Origin: Lingula anatina
Lineage: Eukaryota; Brachiopoda; Lingulata; Lingulida; Lingulidae
Direction of reading: 5' to 3'
NCBI RefSeq assembly: GCF_001039355.2
Contig: NW_019775836.1
Coordinates: 62,001 to 126,000, forward strand
Length of the DNA stretch: 64,000 nucleotides
Numbering within the stretch: position 1 is the first letter of the stretch; every line of letters begins with the position of its first letter. Of the stretch, positions 13,301 to 27,218 are shown piece after piece. The notes under the pieces are model-generated. The model did not search any database, was not told where the DNA came from, and was given only the letters and a program-made list of their open reading frames with translations. The translations under genes were made by a program, and so were the position numbers.

Positions 13301-14902
13301 TTTTTTGTGGAATTTCTGTTAGCGGGAATCATTCATTGCAGATTTTAACGTTCTTTTTTTTTTTTCGTTTACAATGATTATCTATTTCCCGACTCTATGA
13401 CTCTTAATCAGTGTAATAATGTGACGCCAATCAATAACAAAAACTACCCCATTTCTTTTACGAAAACAATTAATAAATAAAATTCAACAAATGCTTTTTT
13501 TTCAGCATCATACCAGTATACCGAAGGGTTTCGAATGCATGCACGATATCTCTCCGGGAATTCAATTGGATCTTTGTGCAGAATATTTAATATAGAGAAG
13601 ACCGGCTGGATACAGGAGGACCTAAACAATAAGGTAACTAGTATATGTAATAGATAGACACCAAGTCAGCGAAGGTTATGTGACATACACGAGTGCGTAG
13701 GGGTCTATCTTACTTAGACCACGGTCCATTAGTGGGTTGTAACACATTCATGCGAGACGTGCGGTTATGCGAGTTACACCACGTCTGAATCTTTTGTTCT
13801 TCACTGCCACCGTGGTCTAAAGATTGGTAACTTTTAGGAAAAATGGTTGGACTTTAAGTTGTTTTGTTATTTGTACTTGCTTCCTGCCTGATACCTCTAT
13901 CTGCCAAAGCCTAGCTTATTGTTTAATATGTGTTTATTTAATAATTTGGTCGCCTAGTTTATATCTTATTATCATTCTATTCATCATAGGCAAAATGAGT
14001 GGTTTGGGGGATTCACCTATCTTAAATCAATCATTTAATCTTTTGAAGCATAAGGACATAATATTATCCCAAATTCACAATCTACTGGAGTTATAAAGGA
14101 TATGAAATAGTAACTTTTTAGCTGTATCTGACGTGGCGAAGTTAGTTGAATCTAGCAACCAGATAGTAACAGAGTACCAGAATGGTGGTTGTAGGATTTT
14201 ACATTTTTACATTAATTGAAACTATCCCTGATTAGAAGAATGGTTACTTCGGAAGCTTACTGCAAATGTTTATTTGCACCAAGTTTATAGTGATCACTTT
14301 TTGATATGAAAGCTTTTGGGTTCCAATGCCAAATGTGTTTCAATCAAAATTAGAAACTCAATTGGTACAAAATGTAACATATTGGTTTTTATTTTTCTAA
14401 ATCAATATATATGTAAGAATAGGTAAGAAACTGACAAATGTCATTATTTTAAAAATTCACATTTATTCAAATTTATTTTAATTCCAACGTGTATTTTGTT
14501 TAACCATAGCACCAGCTGCCAGAGTTTATGATAAGCACGTCTGCAGGAGACTGCGATAAAGCTGGCCTCTTTTAAATTTCAGCCAACCTTTTTCTTCGAA
14601 ATATGGCCACTTCCTGCAGGTGACAATACAGTGTTCGTGGAGATCTGCAGCTTACCTCTACCCAAGGCCGGCCACAACAGACCATGTGCAGACACTTTTG
14701 TTAGCGTACCAAAGCAGTTATACGGTACAGGTACCACACAGTTCTCATCTCTTTTTTTTTTTACTGTTCACTAATTTTGCTCGCATTCGTATAAAAAAAT
14801 GCTATATCATATCACCACGTTCACATTAAAAGAAAAGTCTCTCTCTGTTTAATGCATTTGTGTGTGTGTCTGCGTCTCTCTCTGTCTGTGTGCATGTGTG
14901 TG

Positions 14903-14960
<58 letters not shown>

Positions 14961-17900
14961 ATTGCAGAGTTCTTATTTTCATATCTCTTGAATTGCAGAC
15001 CCCAACGTATCCGTGGCACCATCAGAATGGACTACTTCTATCCAGTTCCGTAACTATTCCTGTGGTGGTGTAGATGTCAACTTCGTCCTGGCCCCAAAAA
15101 ACTACGGCTTTAAACTTTATGAAGTCAGACTTGTAAACATAGAGGAAACGAAGATCGTTGATTCTAAGGAGGTGCACACATTAAATGAGAGAGGGGTACG
15201 TTGAAAAATAATTAATAATTATCAATCAGGCTGTTTATCACTGGGATTGTATACCCTATACCAGGGCGACAGATTGATTGTTCACAGATATTCACAGATA
15301 TGTCTCTGGGTTTTTCCATTTTCCCCTATATAATCTGCCATTCTGGAAGAGGGTAGGGATTGTACATTGTTCCAGGGTGTTATATTAGTCACTTTTTTAG
15401 TTCCTAAAACAGTATCTAATAAACAGGCAATTTTACTGAGGTGTCTATCAGTTATTTAATATCAGATACTAATAATTTTTACATAGCGTTAAGCCTAGAG
15501 TGGTACCACTGTCAGCAAGTAATCATACAAGAAATGGTAGTCGAACGAACCAGAAAAAAAAAACGCTTAGCAAAACTGATTATCCATCCTGGGCTTTCAA
15601 CCAATTGGGGGGGAAACCAGAAGAGTTAGTTGACTCTTCTGGTTATTGTTAATATATGTCCAACAGAATTTATAAAGATGGAAAACTATACTTGATGGAT
15701 ATCGGTCAGGTATCGGACTAAAAATCTGATCTATTTAGACTTCCCCTCCTTTCTTTCGTTAGAATGTGCGGTGACTTCATTCACGAAAATGTGCCGTCAC
15801 ATATAATTGCTCTCTGAGTTTCATTTATGGAGGTTAGGACAGTATATTGGTATACTGAGTCTTAGATGGAGGTTAAATATTAAAATATATTTGTATTGTC
15901 ATGGGACGAAGCTTGTTTCATCAGCAACCGAGATGTCAATCATTTAAACAGCGGGCATTGTTTGTGAAACAGGCTTTTACAAGTAGACTTCCTTAGTTAA
16001 CGTTTAAATGAACACCATCTGGCCCAGTTGCATGTGATCTACAGCAAACACCTCAGCATGAAGATGTAACAAAAACCAGTGTCTGAAATATGTAGTCATA
16101 TTTTAGTTGTTACACATGTACCTAACCAATTGGTATTATTCATTGTATTTTTCAGTCGGTTCACGGTGTTTCGTTCAACGACGTTCCCAATGGGAAGTAT
16201 TATATATGGGTAATTATTTAGAATATTTACGGAATCAAAGCTGATTTGGGTAATGGTATAGAAAATCTTCTAAGAAATTAACACATAAATCCATTTATTC
16301 ACAATAAAAGATTTTACTGACCAATAGATGAATGGCTTTTTTTTTCATACTTACACCATTTCTTGATAATATTTGAAATCTCACCAGAGAGACTTTTATA
16401 ATAGTTTATTAAACTGACCTGTACACATGTCGTTCCCAGGTCCAGCCCCGAGACCTGCCGCAAGATAGGCAAGTCAGTGGTCGCTGTGTATGTAAGAATA
16501 CATATGACGTCTGTATGAACAACTGTCTCATTACGGAGACGGTAGTGCCCGTCACAATACAAGGTAACGGTACTATGCATGTTGGTACGGTATTTGGTGC
16601 AATGACGTATAGGGTTGGTTGATTAGATGGCGGTGTGATTGGATGTGAGGGATTTAGGATGATGGTGTCCAGATGAAATGTTACCTTTATCAGGAGGGTG
16701 ATGATAGTTACTCCAGTGATCACATACATGTATGAATTCAGAATAAAGGTACATTCATTTCAAACACTGGATAAGAATGGTAAAAGCTGGTGATGTAAAT
16801 ACGGTTTGTACCTGGTGAAACACAATTAATGGAGTTCGTATAGAAGAAACAACCTGAATATTTCCCCAGTATGACAACTTACTAATCAATAATTTTATTT
16901 AACTACTTATTGTTTTTTTATTACTTAAATAGTTATAAATAGTTTAATCCGTTACAGAATGTCCCGGTACGACACCAGTGGAGAAAGGGACTACAACAGT
17001 GGGAAGAAGGACTACAACTGTGGGGAGGACTACGCCTGTGGGCAGTAGGCCTTCAGGGGCCGTTATGATTGCTTCCATAATTATCGGACTATCTGGAATA
17101 CTGTTTGGAATACTAGTTTTGGTTGTCGTCTGCTCAAGAATGAATCGTGAGTGAAATTCAAAACCTGTTTATAAAAGACGAGCACTTTAAACGATATGTT
17201 ACGCTTTCACTCGTAAATCGTTATGTTAAAAATATTTTTGTGATGCTTAATGAAATTTTGGCTGTTGTAAAACATTAAATTTGTCATTTTTATCAATGAC
17301 TTGTATACATTGGGAGTACATAAATGCCCCAGCCATACAATATGGATGGCCTGACACCGAAATTTGAAAAGTGCTTACACACTTTCAGTAAGCTGAATGT
17401 AACCTCGTCAATTTTCTAATGCAAACAATTGGCGCAAAATGCGACTAAAATTAATTTGACATTTTTACTTGTAGGCCGACGTACCTTAAAGTTTTCAAGC
17501 TGCAACCAAGGCAGTGAAGGACAAGACGGTACTAATAATTCAAGTAGCTTCGAGACTAAAGGACGTGAGTAGGCTTACCTCACTTTTTCTATGAAATGAT
17601 TATATCAATGGACCAACTGAAATGAAATTACTTTATTTCAGAAGGCACGGGCATGCAGCAAATATGCTTTGTTTTCAGATGCAAGAGAAAAAAATGTACC
17701 AAATGATTTCACTATGCTTTAGTAGATGTCCTCAGTCATGAGCATGCCTACTGTATTTTCTTGCCTGATAAAAACAAGAAAATGGACACATCAAGCTTAT
17801 GATATGTAAGATAATTTGTGTATCGTTTTCATACACGTAACGTTACTGGTCATCCCTCATCCTTGGTATTTTTAGAGACCCTCAAAAACTTTTCTCCAGT

Positions 17901-19646
17901 CGACGAGGACAATTTGTTGACAAGAAAAAAGAGAGTATTGATCCTTTTCTCCGAGGAGCATCCAAAACATACCAAGGTAGTGCTGAATTTCGCTAACTTT
18001 CTGCAAGCCGCGTGCTACTGTGACGTCATTCTGGATTGGTGGTGTCGCCGCGAAATATTCAGCGAGGGAAAGACGGCCTGGTTGTCCAAAAACATCGAGA
18101 AAGCGGAATGCGTCCTTGTTGTCAGCTCTGAGGGAGCTTACAGGTATTATTTCCTTTGCGACGAAACACTTTACAGATAACAAAAAAAAAAAAAAAAAAA
18201 AAAAGAAAGAAAGTCGACACAAATAATTTGTTAAAGGTGCACTATTTGATATGTTATGTTATCTGTTTAAAAACAGTGCGCTTTCTTTGATTGATATTGA
18301 GGTATAGTCTTTTGTCATTTTTAAAAATGTAACTACATGTTGATCGGAAGGCAGTGACAACGACGTTAAACCATTAGGCCTGGACTGCTAACTGGGCTTT
18401 ATCCTGTTCACAATTTCTAGTTGAGGTGCACTTAAAAATACATCAACCGTCATTAAAATGAACTTTAGAGCCATGATAAAACCTTCAGAAGATTCTTGGC
18501 GAAACGGTCGGTGTCTAGTTCCAAACGGGTGAAGCACACGTTTATTTATCATAAAATACCATAATGTGATATTTCATATAATTTTTTTCTTTCAGACGAT
18601 TCAATGCACACCTCCAGGGAAGGTCTTTTGACTCCTTGGGGAATTCTAGTCCTTTGTCAGACATGTTTATGCACGGTCTTTCCATGCTCCGCCAGCGGTA
18701 CTTTACAGAGCACAACTACAGCAAATACATCAACGTAAGATTCACCTACACTCCCGTCGCCTTCTCTCTTCCTGACATGCACAACAATGTTGTGCTCATG
18801 GACCATATTGACGATTTGTTCTTTCACATCCATGGCATTGAGAAATACGATCACGGTGTAAAACGTACTGCCGAAAGGATAAATCGAGACGACTATTTTA
18901 CCGACCCTATGGGAAATCCTGAAGGTGTGAACCTCCACAACGCCATACGAGAGGCGACAGATTTTTTCAATGACCACAAAGACTGGTTTAATGATCAAGA
19001 GTTTGAATTAAAACCGCCGAGAAGTGTTGAACGTTATTGTCGTCTGGACTCGGGCTTGGCCTCCTTGTCCACTGGAGAGGGCGAAGATTCACCTGCTTTG
19101 TCTCTTAGCTTGAGTGACAATATTGAAGGTGATGACGCTTTTGTCTCAGTACAAGAAAATATGTCTTCATCCAGGAGAAACCCCAAGACTACACCGAACG
19201 AGCAATCATCGTGCGATAGGGACCAACGTCCACTGGTTGATTCTGCGGCAAAAACTTACAATACACCAAATTACACCTCTATTAACAATGTGTCATTTCC
19301 AGTATCTATACCTTTCCACTCTCTACATGATGGCTGCAACCCGTGCGTTGATAAACAAAAAGCAAGACCACATGTTACCATTCCTTGCCAACATCCCCCG
19401 AAACTCATCCCGCCAGATTTATCTCTCACAGCTAACATTTCACCCGATCCACCAATAATGTTCATTCCACCTGTATTTGACGACAATCAGAGTAAGACTT
19501 TCAGTCAGATTGCCAATGACATCAATGCCGAGTGTGAAGATGATTTTCTCACCTATGCTGGGACAGATGAAAATGAAATGATTGGAGAAGAAACGAATGA
19601 TGAAGATTGCATTTCGGTGCAAAGTATTGGTGGTGCAAGTGTTTAA
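10331..19646 (+). CDS. Interleukin-17-receptor-like single-pass membrane protein with SEFIR domain
   Basis: Exons are 10331-10426, 10694-10730, 11820-11963, 13506-13633, 14583-14724, 14999-15195, 16156-16209, 16440-16563, 16958-17146, 17475-17564, 17876-18143 and 18596-19646. They join in frame to 839 residues. Residues 1-25 look like a signal peptide (LPTILVVL, then IFAISC). The extracellular part has the receptor-type pattern VNFVLAPKNYGFKLYEVRL around residue 210 and FNDVPNGKYYIW near 255. A cysteine-rich piece and a Thr-rich stalk with TTTVGR repeats precede a transmembrane helix at about 342-366. The SEFIR domain starts near 419 (KRVLILFSEEHPKHTKVV) and includes CDVILDWWCRREI and a C-terminal YINVRFTY. 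Family members bind IL-17-type cytokines and recruit Act1/CIKS-like adaptors by SEFIR-SEFIR contact. A long acidic, Ser/Pro-rich tail follows. The 37-nt second exon is unusual but is needed to keep frame. Which IL-17R subtype it matches cannot be decided here. Confidence 0.86.
14888..14959. repeat. Compound (TG)n(AG)n microsatellite
   Basis: About 50 bp of TG repeats pass directly into about 22 bp of AG repeats. It lies in the intron between exons 5 and 6 of the IL-17-receptor-like gene, 39 bp before the acceptor. The same TG-then-AG order recurs at 27155 and 58582. Confidence 0.95.
15615..15644. repeat. Short inverted repeat, 12-bp arms
   Basis: AACCAGAAGAGT and its exact reverse complement are separated by 6 bases (TAGTTG). 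It could fold as a hairpin in an intron of the IL-17-receptor-like gene. No role is evident. Confidence 0.8.
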
Positions 19647-19778
19647 TATTTAGAAAAGAAATTTGGATACAAGTGAAAGTGTGACCATCATAAACTGTTT
19701 TGGGCGAGACAATTTTATTCAGGTATATGTATATGTATATATATATATATAACTCTTTGTGTTAAAATATGTTAAGTG

Positions 19779-19784
19779 AATAAA
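19779..19784 (+). terminator. Polyadenylation signal AATAAA of the IL-17-receptor-like gene
   Basis: AATAAA lies 133 bp after the stop codon, following a short TA/GTATAT repeat. It is the first canonical signal downstream, so a short 3' UTR is likely. A further AATAAA occurs near 20422. Confidence 0.5.
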
Positions 19785-22700
19785 TGTAATTCTATTCGGT
19801 TGAGCGAATAATAATAATAATGATAAATATTCAGTTACTATATACATGTTTGAACAAAATATATATCAGAAATTTAAATACTGACGGAGCTCTTAAAAGT
19901 GAGAAAATTAGTAATGACTGCGTAAAACTGAAGTTTAAGATGTGAAAGTTAAATGTATACAGTGTATCAAAAGGTGATTAAAAATTTTTAATTTGGAGTT
20001 AAATCTAGAAACAGCTAGATGGTAAAAGCTTTTTAATCACTTCTTACTTCCTTTAAAAGTTTAAAGTCTCTTGTGACTTGGTAAAAACATAACAAGCTAA
20101 ACGCAGGAAGATAAAAGTCACTTTTAATTTGGTCCCCTGGTGGTGTGTTTTGTTGTCCCGTTTTCAAAAGTTGGACTTTATCCTGTTTTGTACATTTTTA
20201 TTAGTTTTTCCTAGTTCAGAGAGTGCCACGTTTTTTTTTAAATATCATTTTTGATAATAGTCGCAGACAAAAATGTACGTCAAACTGTCAAAATGAGTAA
20301 TGTCTTTTTGTTTTAACTACAAGCCGCTCAGGCTGCATTTCGCAGACTTTCACGCAGAGAGGGTTCTGCCTCCAGGTGAGAAGAAAGCTGCTGTGTAACT
20401 GTAGTGTATCTGCAACTTTGAAATAAACGTAGTGTCATAGTGTTGATTTCATGACCAAATTGTATTTTAAAAACTTGAACATTTAAATAAAATTATATCG
20501 ATTTTTGGTAAAGATTGTCTCAGTTATAATGATATGTTAATGTATTTTATGCATTGGAAAGCACTGTAACCAAGTTTTAAAGGGTGTTTTCAGTTTTAAA
20601 AAGATGGAATAACTATTTACGGCTTCGTCTCTTGGTAAAATATTAAATCTGCCTCAGTTTAAAAATGTTGAAGGTCTTTAGTTATATTATATGTTTTAAG
20701 TCAGTTAATTGGCTTCAATATCTCTTGCTATTGGAATCACTGTAATGTATTTATGTGCTTCCTCCCGTGTATCAGTGTATATAGAGAGAATACTTTGTAT
20801 TGTCATCAGAGATCATCAGGGACTTGGTGTGGTCAGTGGAATCGATAGCTGGATTGCCCGTGCTGTCTTAGGAGACCCCAGATCTCTCAGCCTGAGAAAT
20901 AAATGCATAGATCAGTCAGTTTGTAGTTGATCTCTAGAAAACGTATCATAGCCGTTGTGTCACATGCTGGAGAAGTAACTTTGCCTTAAGTGCCCCGTGT
21001 GATAATAGGATCGTGCGACTCTGTAAGTTACAGTTGCAAATTCATTAAAATATGGTGTATCTCATCAAATTAAGTGGGCTCATCTGAGTTTTCTTCTCTT
21101 TCTAATAGAATCCAAACAAATGGCACGTTACTTGCACACAAATAATTCTCCCTATAAAATGACCCAAAATATTAGTTCCTGAAATTCGATTATTTCTGAA
21201 AGTGCAAATGAATTAAGTTTTCCACAAATATTAAATTTATGAGTAACCAAAGTTGCCGCATTTCGTTTGATGATAAATCTGGGAACCATTGTAGTAAAAC
21301 GAGGGTAGTATTTATCGTGTATACAGATGCTCGGCGTCACTTGATAGACATTTCTTCATTTGAAGAAACAACCAGGTAAACGTGCACTATTATGTTGATG
21401 CATTTAAAACCCCTGCTTTCCGTTTAGGCTAAAATGCAATGAACTAGGGATGGGAGACCCAAAAGTTGCTAGGTGATATTCTTCAGTCAAAATAAGATGT
21501 ACATGCATGGCGAGTATATTATTTTTATAAGTCAAATTGCTTTGATCACACCTTTTATCATGTTTTGATTACGGAATCAAGAAGTTTCCAGTTGCCCATT
21601 AAAATTGATTGGTAAATAATAGGACAGAGGAAACGACTCCTAGGCCCATCTATGCCACGCCCTTTCTTATTATTGGCTAAGTAACAGACCAGACTACTCC
21701 AACTCTCCCCCAATCAATTCATGGGAGTACTAGTATTAAATAGAATGTGGGGTGTGGTAATCAACACAATAGGTATATGCATCCTCTGCCATTTATGGAT
21801 ACATTCAAAACAAGCATCCAACTACTTCACATGCTCTAGGTAGGCATCAAACCCAATCCAATTTGATCACAATGCTTAATAGTTTATTCATGTGAAAAAT
21901 TTACAGAAAAAAAATAAAAAATAGATAAATAAATTAGATCAATGGGTAAATTATTCATAAAGTACCATATTTGCATTAAAAAAAGAGTATACAATTCATT
22001 TATGAGTCAATGCACAGTTAATACATTTTTTGTGGACATATACATTACATATATTAATCTATATATCAGTATCAATCATTAAAGTGCCAATGGAAATCTC
22101 ACTTAAACTGCAACAGAACTTAAATCTAGTTTCCATCATGGTTATATCATAAAATGTAGTAATAAGTGTAAATGCAAAAATAGAAGTGGTCCTTTAGCAC
22201 AAATTTTGGAAGACAACACAGTTTAATAACATTTAGTTTTTTCCTGACGACGGCAATATTCGCAACAAAATGCACTTGTTTAAATGCATTACAAATCAAT
22301 CTTGACTATAAAATCTTATAACAAAAAGGTTACTTTTTTCTACATTTATCTACCAATTAAACAAACCTCTTCTTTAACATGTATCACAAACATTATCAGC
22401 TGTTTTCTATTTACCAACTTCCCAAAATTAAATTAATTTATACTGAATACAAATTTTACTCAATTTCATTAAATATAGGAATGCCGAGGGGGGTGGGGGG
22501 TCCAACAAACCCATATTAAGTTGTGAAGATCTGTGAACATCACAGAGATCTTGTTACAAAATCCATTAGTGTAGTATAAATTCTCCATTAAATTTAATTT
22601 TCTTTGCAGTACATCAAGTGATTACAGAAATATCATGTGACCCTATGGTTTTCATAGGCCTGTAACTGAAAAATTTTTTAACTGAAAAAAAAATGGAGTA

Positions 22701-23141
22701 GACCATGTGATGTTTCAATATCAAAGGCAAGTTTTTCCACAAATCAGTCAACAGAGCCACGGGCTCACCAATACAACATTAAATTGGAAACAGATTCAAA
22801 TTGTGCCACCTGATTTCTGAATACATACAGAAAGAGGAAGTCAATGGGTCATAATTGTATAACACCTCAGGAAAGATGTCATAAATCATGTATGTGACCA
22901 ATCATTATGTATGACTGGAGATTGTTTCTATCCTCAGCTTCTAGTCCTTCCGTGCCAGCCCCTCCTTCAATAATTCTGGCCATTTCCTGACAGTTCAGGA
23001 CTTAGTTCCTCTAAAGGCCTACACATGCCCATCTTCCTATCTGGCAGTTTTGTGTAGCATCATCATCATCATCATCATCTGTTTCTTCACTTTCCATGCC
23101 AGCTGTCTAAGAAAGTCCAGCCCATCCATCAATCATCCATG
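19785..23141. other. Intergenic sequence and probable 3' UTR of the SDR gene
   Basis: No secure gene. A 25-codon open stretch after an acceptor-like ACAAG at 20324-20398 (PLRLHFADFHAERVLPPG, then stop) followed by AATAAA could be an alternative terminal exon, but no donor can be assigned. From about 21890 to 23141 the minus strand is probably the 3' UTR of the retinol-dehydrogenase-like gene; a minus-strand AATAAA is present near 21890. A CAT repeat occurs at 23059-23079. Confidence 0.4.
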
Positions 23142-26100
23142 TCAATCTTCATTTTCATCCTCCTCCTTTTCCTCTTTGTCATCTGCTTCTGCAAGCCCAA
23201 CCCACTTCATGGTCAGTGCCCAAAGACGGTCTGCTGTCTCATCATCCTTGGCAACAGGGTCTTCATCTTTAACCTCACAGTCACTGAAAACATGGCAATA
23301 TCAATATATTTTTCCCAGTCAGCAGCATGCACATAATCTGCACGTTGATAAAGAAATGAGTTAGGAAAAGAAAGTAAGCACACAGACAAATGTAAGCTTT
23401 TGGTTTTGCCGAGCTTCCAAAAAAGCTCTTCTTGAAATCTATTTCTCAATTAAATTTCATAATTCATAACATAACACCTAATGGCAAAATTAACTTTAAA
23501 CGTCCTTTGAGTAGCATTTTCCTTTACATAACATATATCTTTCATTACTGATTCCATTAATACCAAGCACCCCTTACACAAAATATTTTCCAGATACTTT
23601 CTCCAGTTCCTCTGCCACTGCCAAGTGGATAACAGTTTGAGCTCCATCCACGGCTGGCTTCATCAGTACAAACACAAAGGGTGCAAAACACAGAGCAACA
23701 AAAAAGTTACTTCTGAAAGGCATGTGGCGATGGGCTTGAGTTTTTACAACTCCTGGGTGCAAAGTATTCACCGTTACCCCTGTGCCTGGAAAAGTGATTA
23801 AAAACAATGACACAAACATGTTGGGATCACACACAGAAAAAAAAGTGCTGACTTAATCAACTGCTTCTGAAAATGCATGCTCAACAACTCAACCAAAACA
23901 CAACTATTTTTAGTACAATGAGTAAACAAGAAGCTCTTTCAGATAACCAAACAGCGCAGGATCAAGACAAAAAGCATTTTCTTGAGAGAACAACTGAATA
24001 TCCTTTATTTTTCACCATGTCTGAGGATTACCAAAGTTATTGATTGTACGAGATTCTAGGCTAAATCCAATTTTATCACCCATTTTTTATTTACTCCTTT
24101 ATTTATTTTGCAAGAAAACTCACATTCTTCAACTAAATCAGTTTTTGGTAAATTTTGATAAAAAGTATCCATAGCAGTTTATAAATTGCTTTAAAAAATT
24201 AAATCAAACTGATTATTGATTTGATTTACCTTCCAATTCCTTGCTTAACTTTCTAGCAAACAACATCAGAGCCAATTTGCTATGGGAGTAGGCTTTACCA
24301 GGGGTATACTCCTCCTCTTCAAGGTTTATGTCATTTAACCTGAAAATGAATTATTTAGAATTTGTGAACTCATATATACAAAATACATACAGAAAATCTC
24401 TTTTGAAGAAAATTAGATTTGGTGAGACAATCCTGCACAGAATACCTTGAAGTGATTGGGTTGTCCGGTGATGTCAAATGAACTATTTTTGGTATGATAT
24501 TGAATACTACGAAATAAATCCTAAACCTCACCTCATTGTACCTAACTGATATGCAGTTGCTGAGACACACACTATACGACTAGGAGCAGACGACTTCAAA
24601 AGGTCCAACAATAAATGGGTAAGTAAGAAGGTACCTAGTAAAAATAAATAATGTAACTACATAACCATTGTAAAAACATACTTTTTACCCGATAACACTT
24701 CCCAAGTTGTCAGACTTTTTAAACTGATACTGGAGAATAAATCCCTGTTTTATAAAAAAACTGTAAGTAAAAAGGGCACCGACTAGAATATTACAAACCT
24801 AAATAATTAGTTGCCATATGCAGTTCAAATCCATCTTCTGATTTGCTTTTTGGCCACAGCATTATTCCCCCATTGTTCACCAGAATGTGCAACTGGTCTT
24901 CCTCTGAAATTGAAAAAAATAAATTAATAAATAACTGTGACACATCCTTAATATAATTATATGGTGGTGGCTAAGATGAAATTTTTTAGCAATTTAAATT
25001 TTTGGGGAGCAAACAACACATGCTGCTGCAGATATTCTTTGTTGTTTTTTTTTAAATTTTATACTGATAGTTCATCATTAACAATAGCAAGGTCTACCAA
25101 GCTACATTTACAGCCTTCAATTTTTATATGTTCACTATGTCAGTATTCTCTAAAGACAAATAAACAATCAATTTGATAAAATGAAAACAAACAATAAATG
25201 AATGCCAGCAATTCGATACTGCTTTGACAGAAAAAAAAAGAGAAATGGCATTTCTTTTTCTTTTTATAAGAAAAAGAAGGGGAGAGCAAAGGGGGTGAAA
25301 ATGACCCGCAACATGCATAGGCGAACAAAGACCCATATTTACCAAGTGTTGCACAATTTATGTGACCAGTGCTTACTAGAACCATTGCCTTTTCCTCATT
25401 CACCACTGTTCTGTACGTTGTCATGTACCAATGGTTCAGAATATTGAAGTCTATTGTTAAGACCACAGTTCACACAACACTTACATCAGAACAATGCTAC
25501 ATGCTCATCCATCTGTCATCTCTACCACAATGAAATTTACATGCAGCCTATCATCATGATACAAGTACTTAGAACCAAATTAGGGTCTGCCTTTTGTGAA
25601 AATGTGCATATTCACAATAAAATGTGAAAGAACAATGCTATATGCTTATCCAGCAATATCACCTCTAAATAAATGCGGGGGGGGGGGATGAGGGTGAGGG
25701 GGGGGGGAAGAAGGGGGGTTCTCTCAGTCTCTCCAGCTTCATATACCTATAACTGACATGGTGAGGAGGGGGAGGAGGCAAGTTTCTTAAGAACCCTAGC
25801 TCTTTCGCTTTTGCAATGCCAACTGTACTACTACCTGCAGCTATATTCCAGTGCTGAATCAATAGCTGATCAATATGTGGCCTCACAGCCTTATGCACAG
25901 ACACAGATTTTAAACATGACTAATACCCTGACCAGATTCCAAGGAAATGAGCGGCTTTGATTTACAATGATATCATTAATTTCACTATTGATCACGGGTT
26001 AATGTGCTCCTTTCTTCTGTTAATCTTGTCAAAGCAAGAATACTGGTAAATTGACATAATCAATCCAACTGTTAACATAATGGTAATCAAACCCCTTTTT

Positions 26101-27154
26101 CCATTCTCTATGCCATTACATGTAGTTCTAGTGACTGAGATAAAGTAAAAATACAGCTTCAATATTTAAGTGAACAGAATTTTGTAAACCAGAACAAAAT
26201 GCTATCACTATATATACTGGTATACACAAGATTACATTATTTCATATTTCATAGTACACTTATTGCTTTTATGAACATTTCTCAATTTACAATCTGTATT
26301 TACCACACAGCTGTGTTGTACAAAAAACATAGAAATATACACACTTACTCTTTTTGAATGCTGCTGCAAAATCTCTCACTGACTTGAATGAAGCTAGGTC
26401 TAATTTCATGAAGAAAACATTTTCATTTTTGGACAATTTTCTCACGCTGGCTTCAGCAGTTTTTCCTTTTTCTTCATCTCGGCATGCAAGATACACCTTA
26501 GCGCCTAGAATGTTGATAGCAAAAACTGTTAAAATCAATAGAAAAAAATATTAAAAAAGGCATTACAGTTATCAGAGGAAAATTAAAACATGTATCTGTC
26601 AGTCTGTTAATTAGTTGATCCTCTTCGTTCTCAGTAACATAACATTTTGAATTATATTTTTTTTATGAGACACATCTTTCTTCAAAGTTTGACAACAGGT
26701 CAAACAAAACATAACTCTTGATAAGCGTATCAACAAAGAAATAATTTAAGATAATATTAAGTTACCTCTTCTTGCAAGGTCTATGGCAGTCTCTTTTCCA
26801 ATTCCTGAATTGGCCCCAGTCACAATCACAACCTTCCCCTTTAACCTGGCTCTGCTTACACATTGTCCACCTTTCATATAGCTCCTAATTAAAACACAAT
26901 TAACAATTAAGTGACACACAGGTGTGAGTTTTTAAGCGGGATGCACATCATAACTAATAGTTCTCTGACAGGCTTTCGTGGCAATGCTGGTTGTGTATCT
27001 TAAAGCAGTTTAGATATTTTAGCCTTGAACACAATTTCTCAAATCTGCATTTAACTTCTTTTGTAAATTACATTTTTTATTTCCTAAGGAACATATTATT
27101 TTAATAACAGGATATTAGTTATAAAACTGAAAACAGTCCCTCCCTCCCCCTTGA

Positions 27155-27218
<64 letters not shown>

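Noticed and set aside
14852-15073. Plus-strand frame with a Cys/Val then Arg/Glu repeat
   Set aside because: It is translation of the (TG)n(AG)n microsatellite running into exon 6 of the IL-17-receptor-like gene.
18657-18998. Minus-strand frame of 113 codons
   Set aside because: It is a shadow of the IL-17-receptor-like SEFIR exon on the plus strand.
25665-25904. Minus-strand frame with a proline-rich end
   Set aside because: The prolines come from the G-run cluster, and the frame lies in an intron with no splice sites that fit the host gene.
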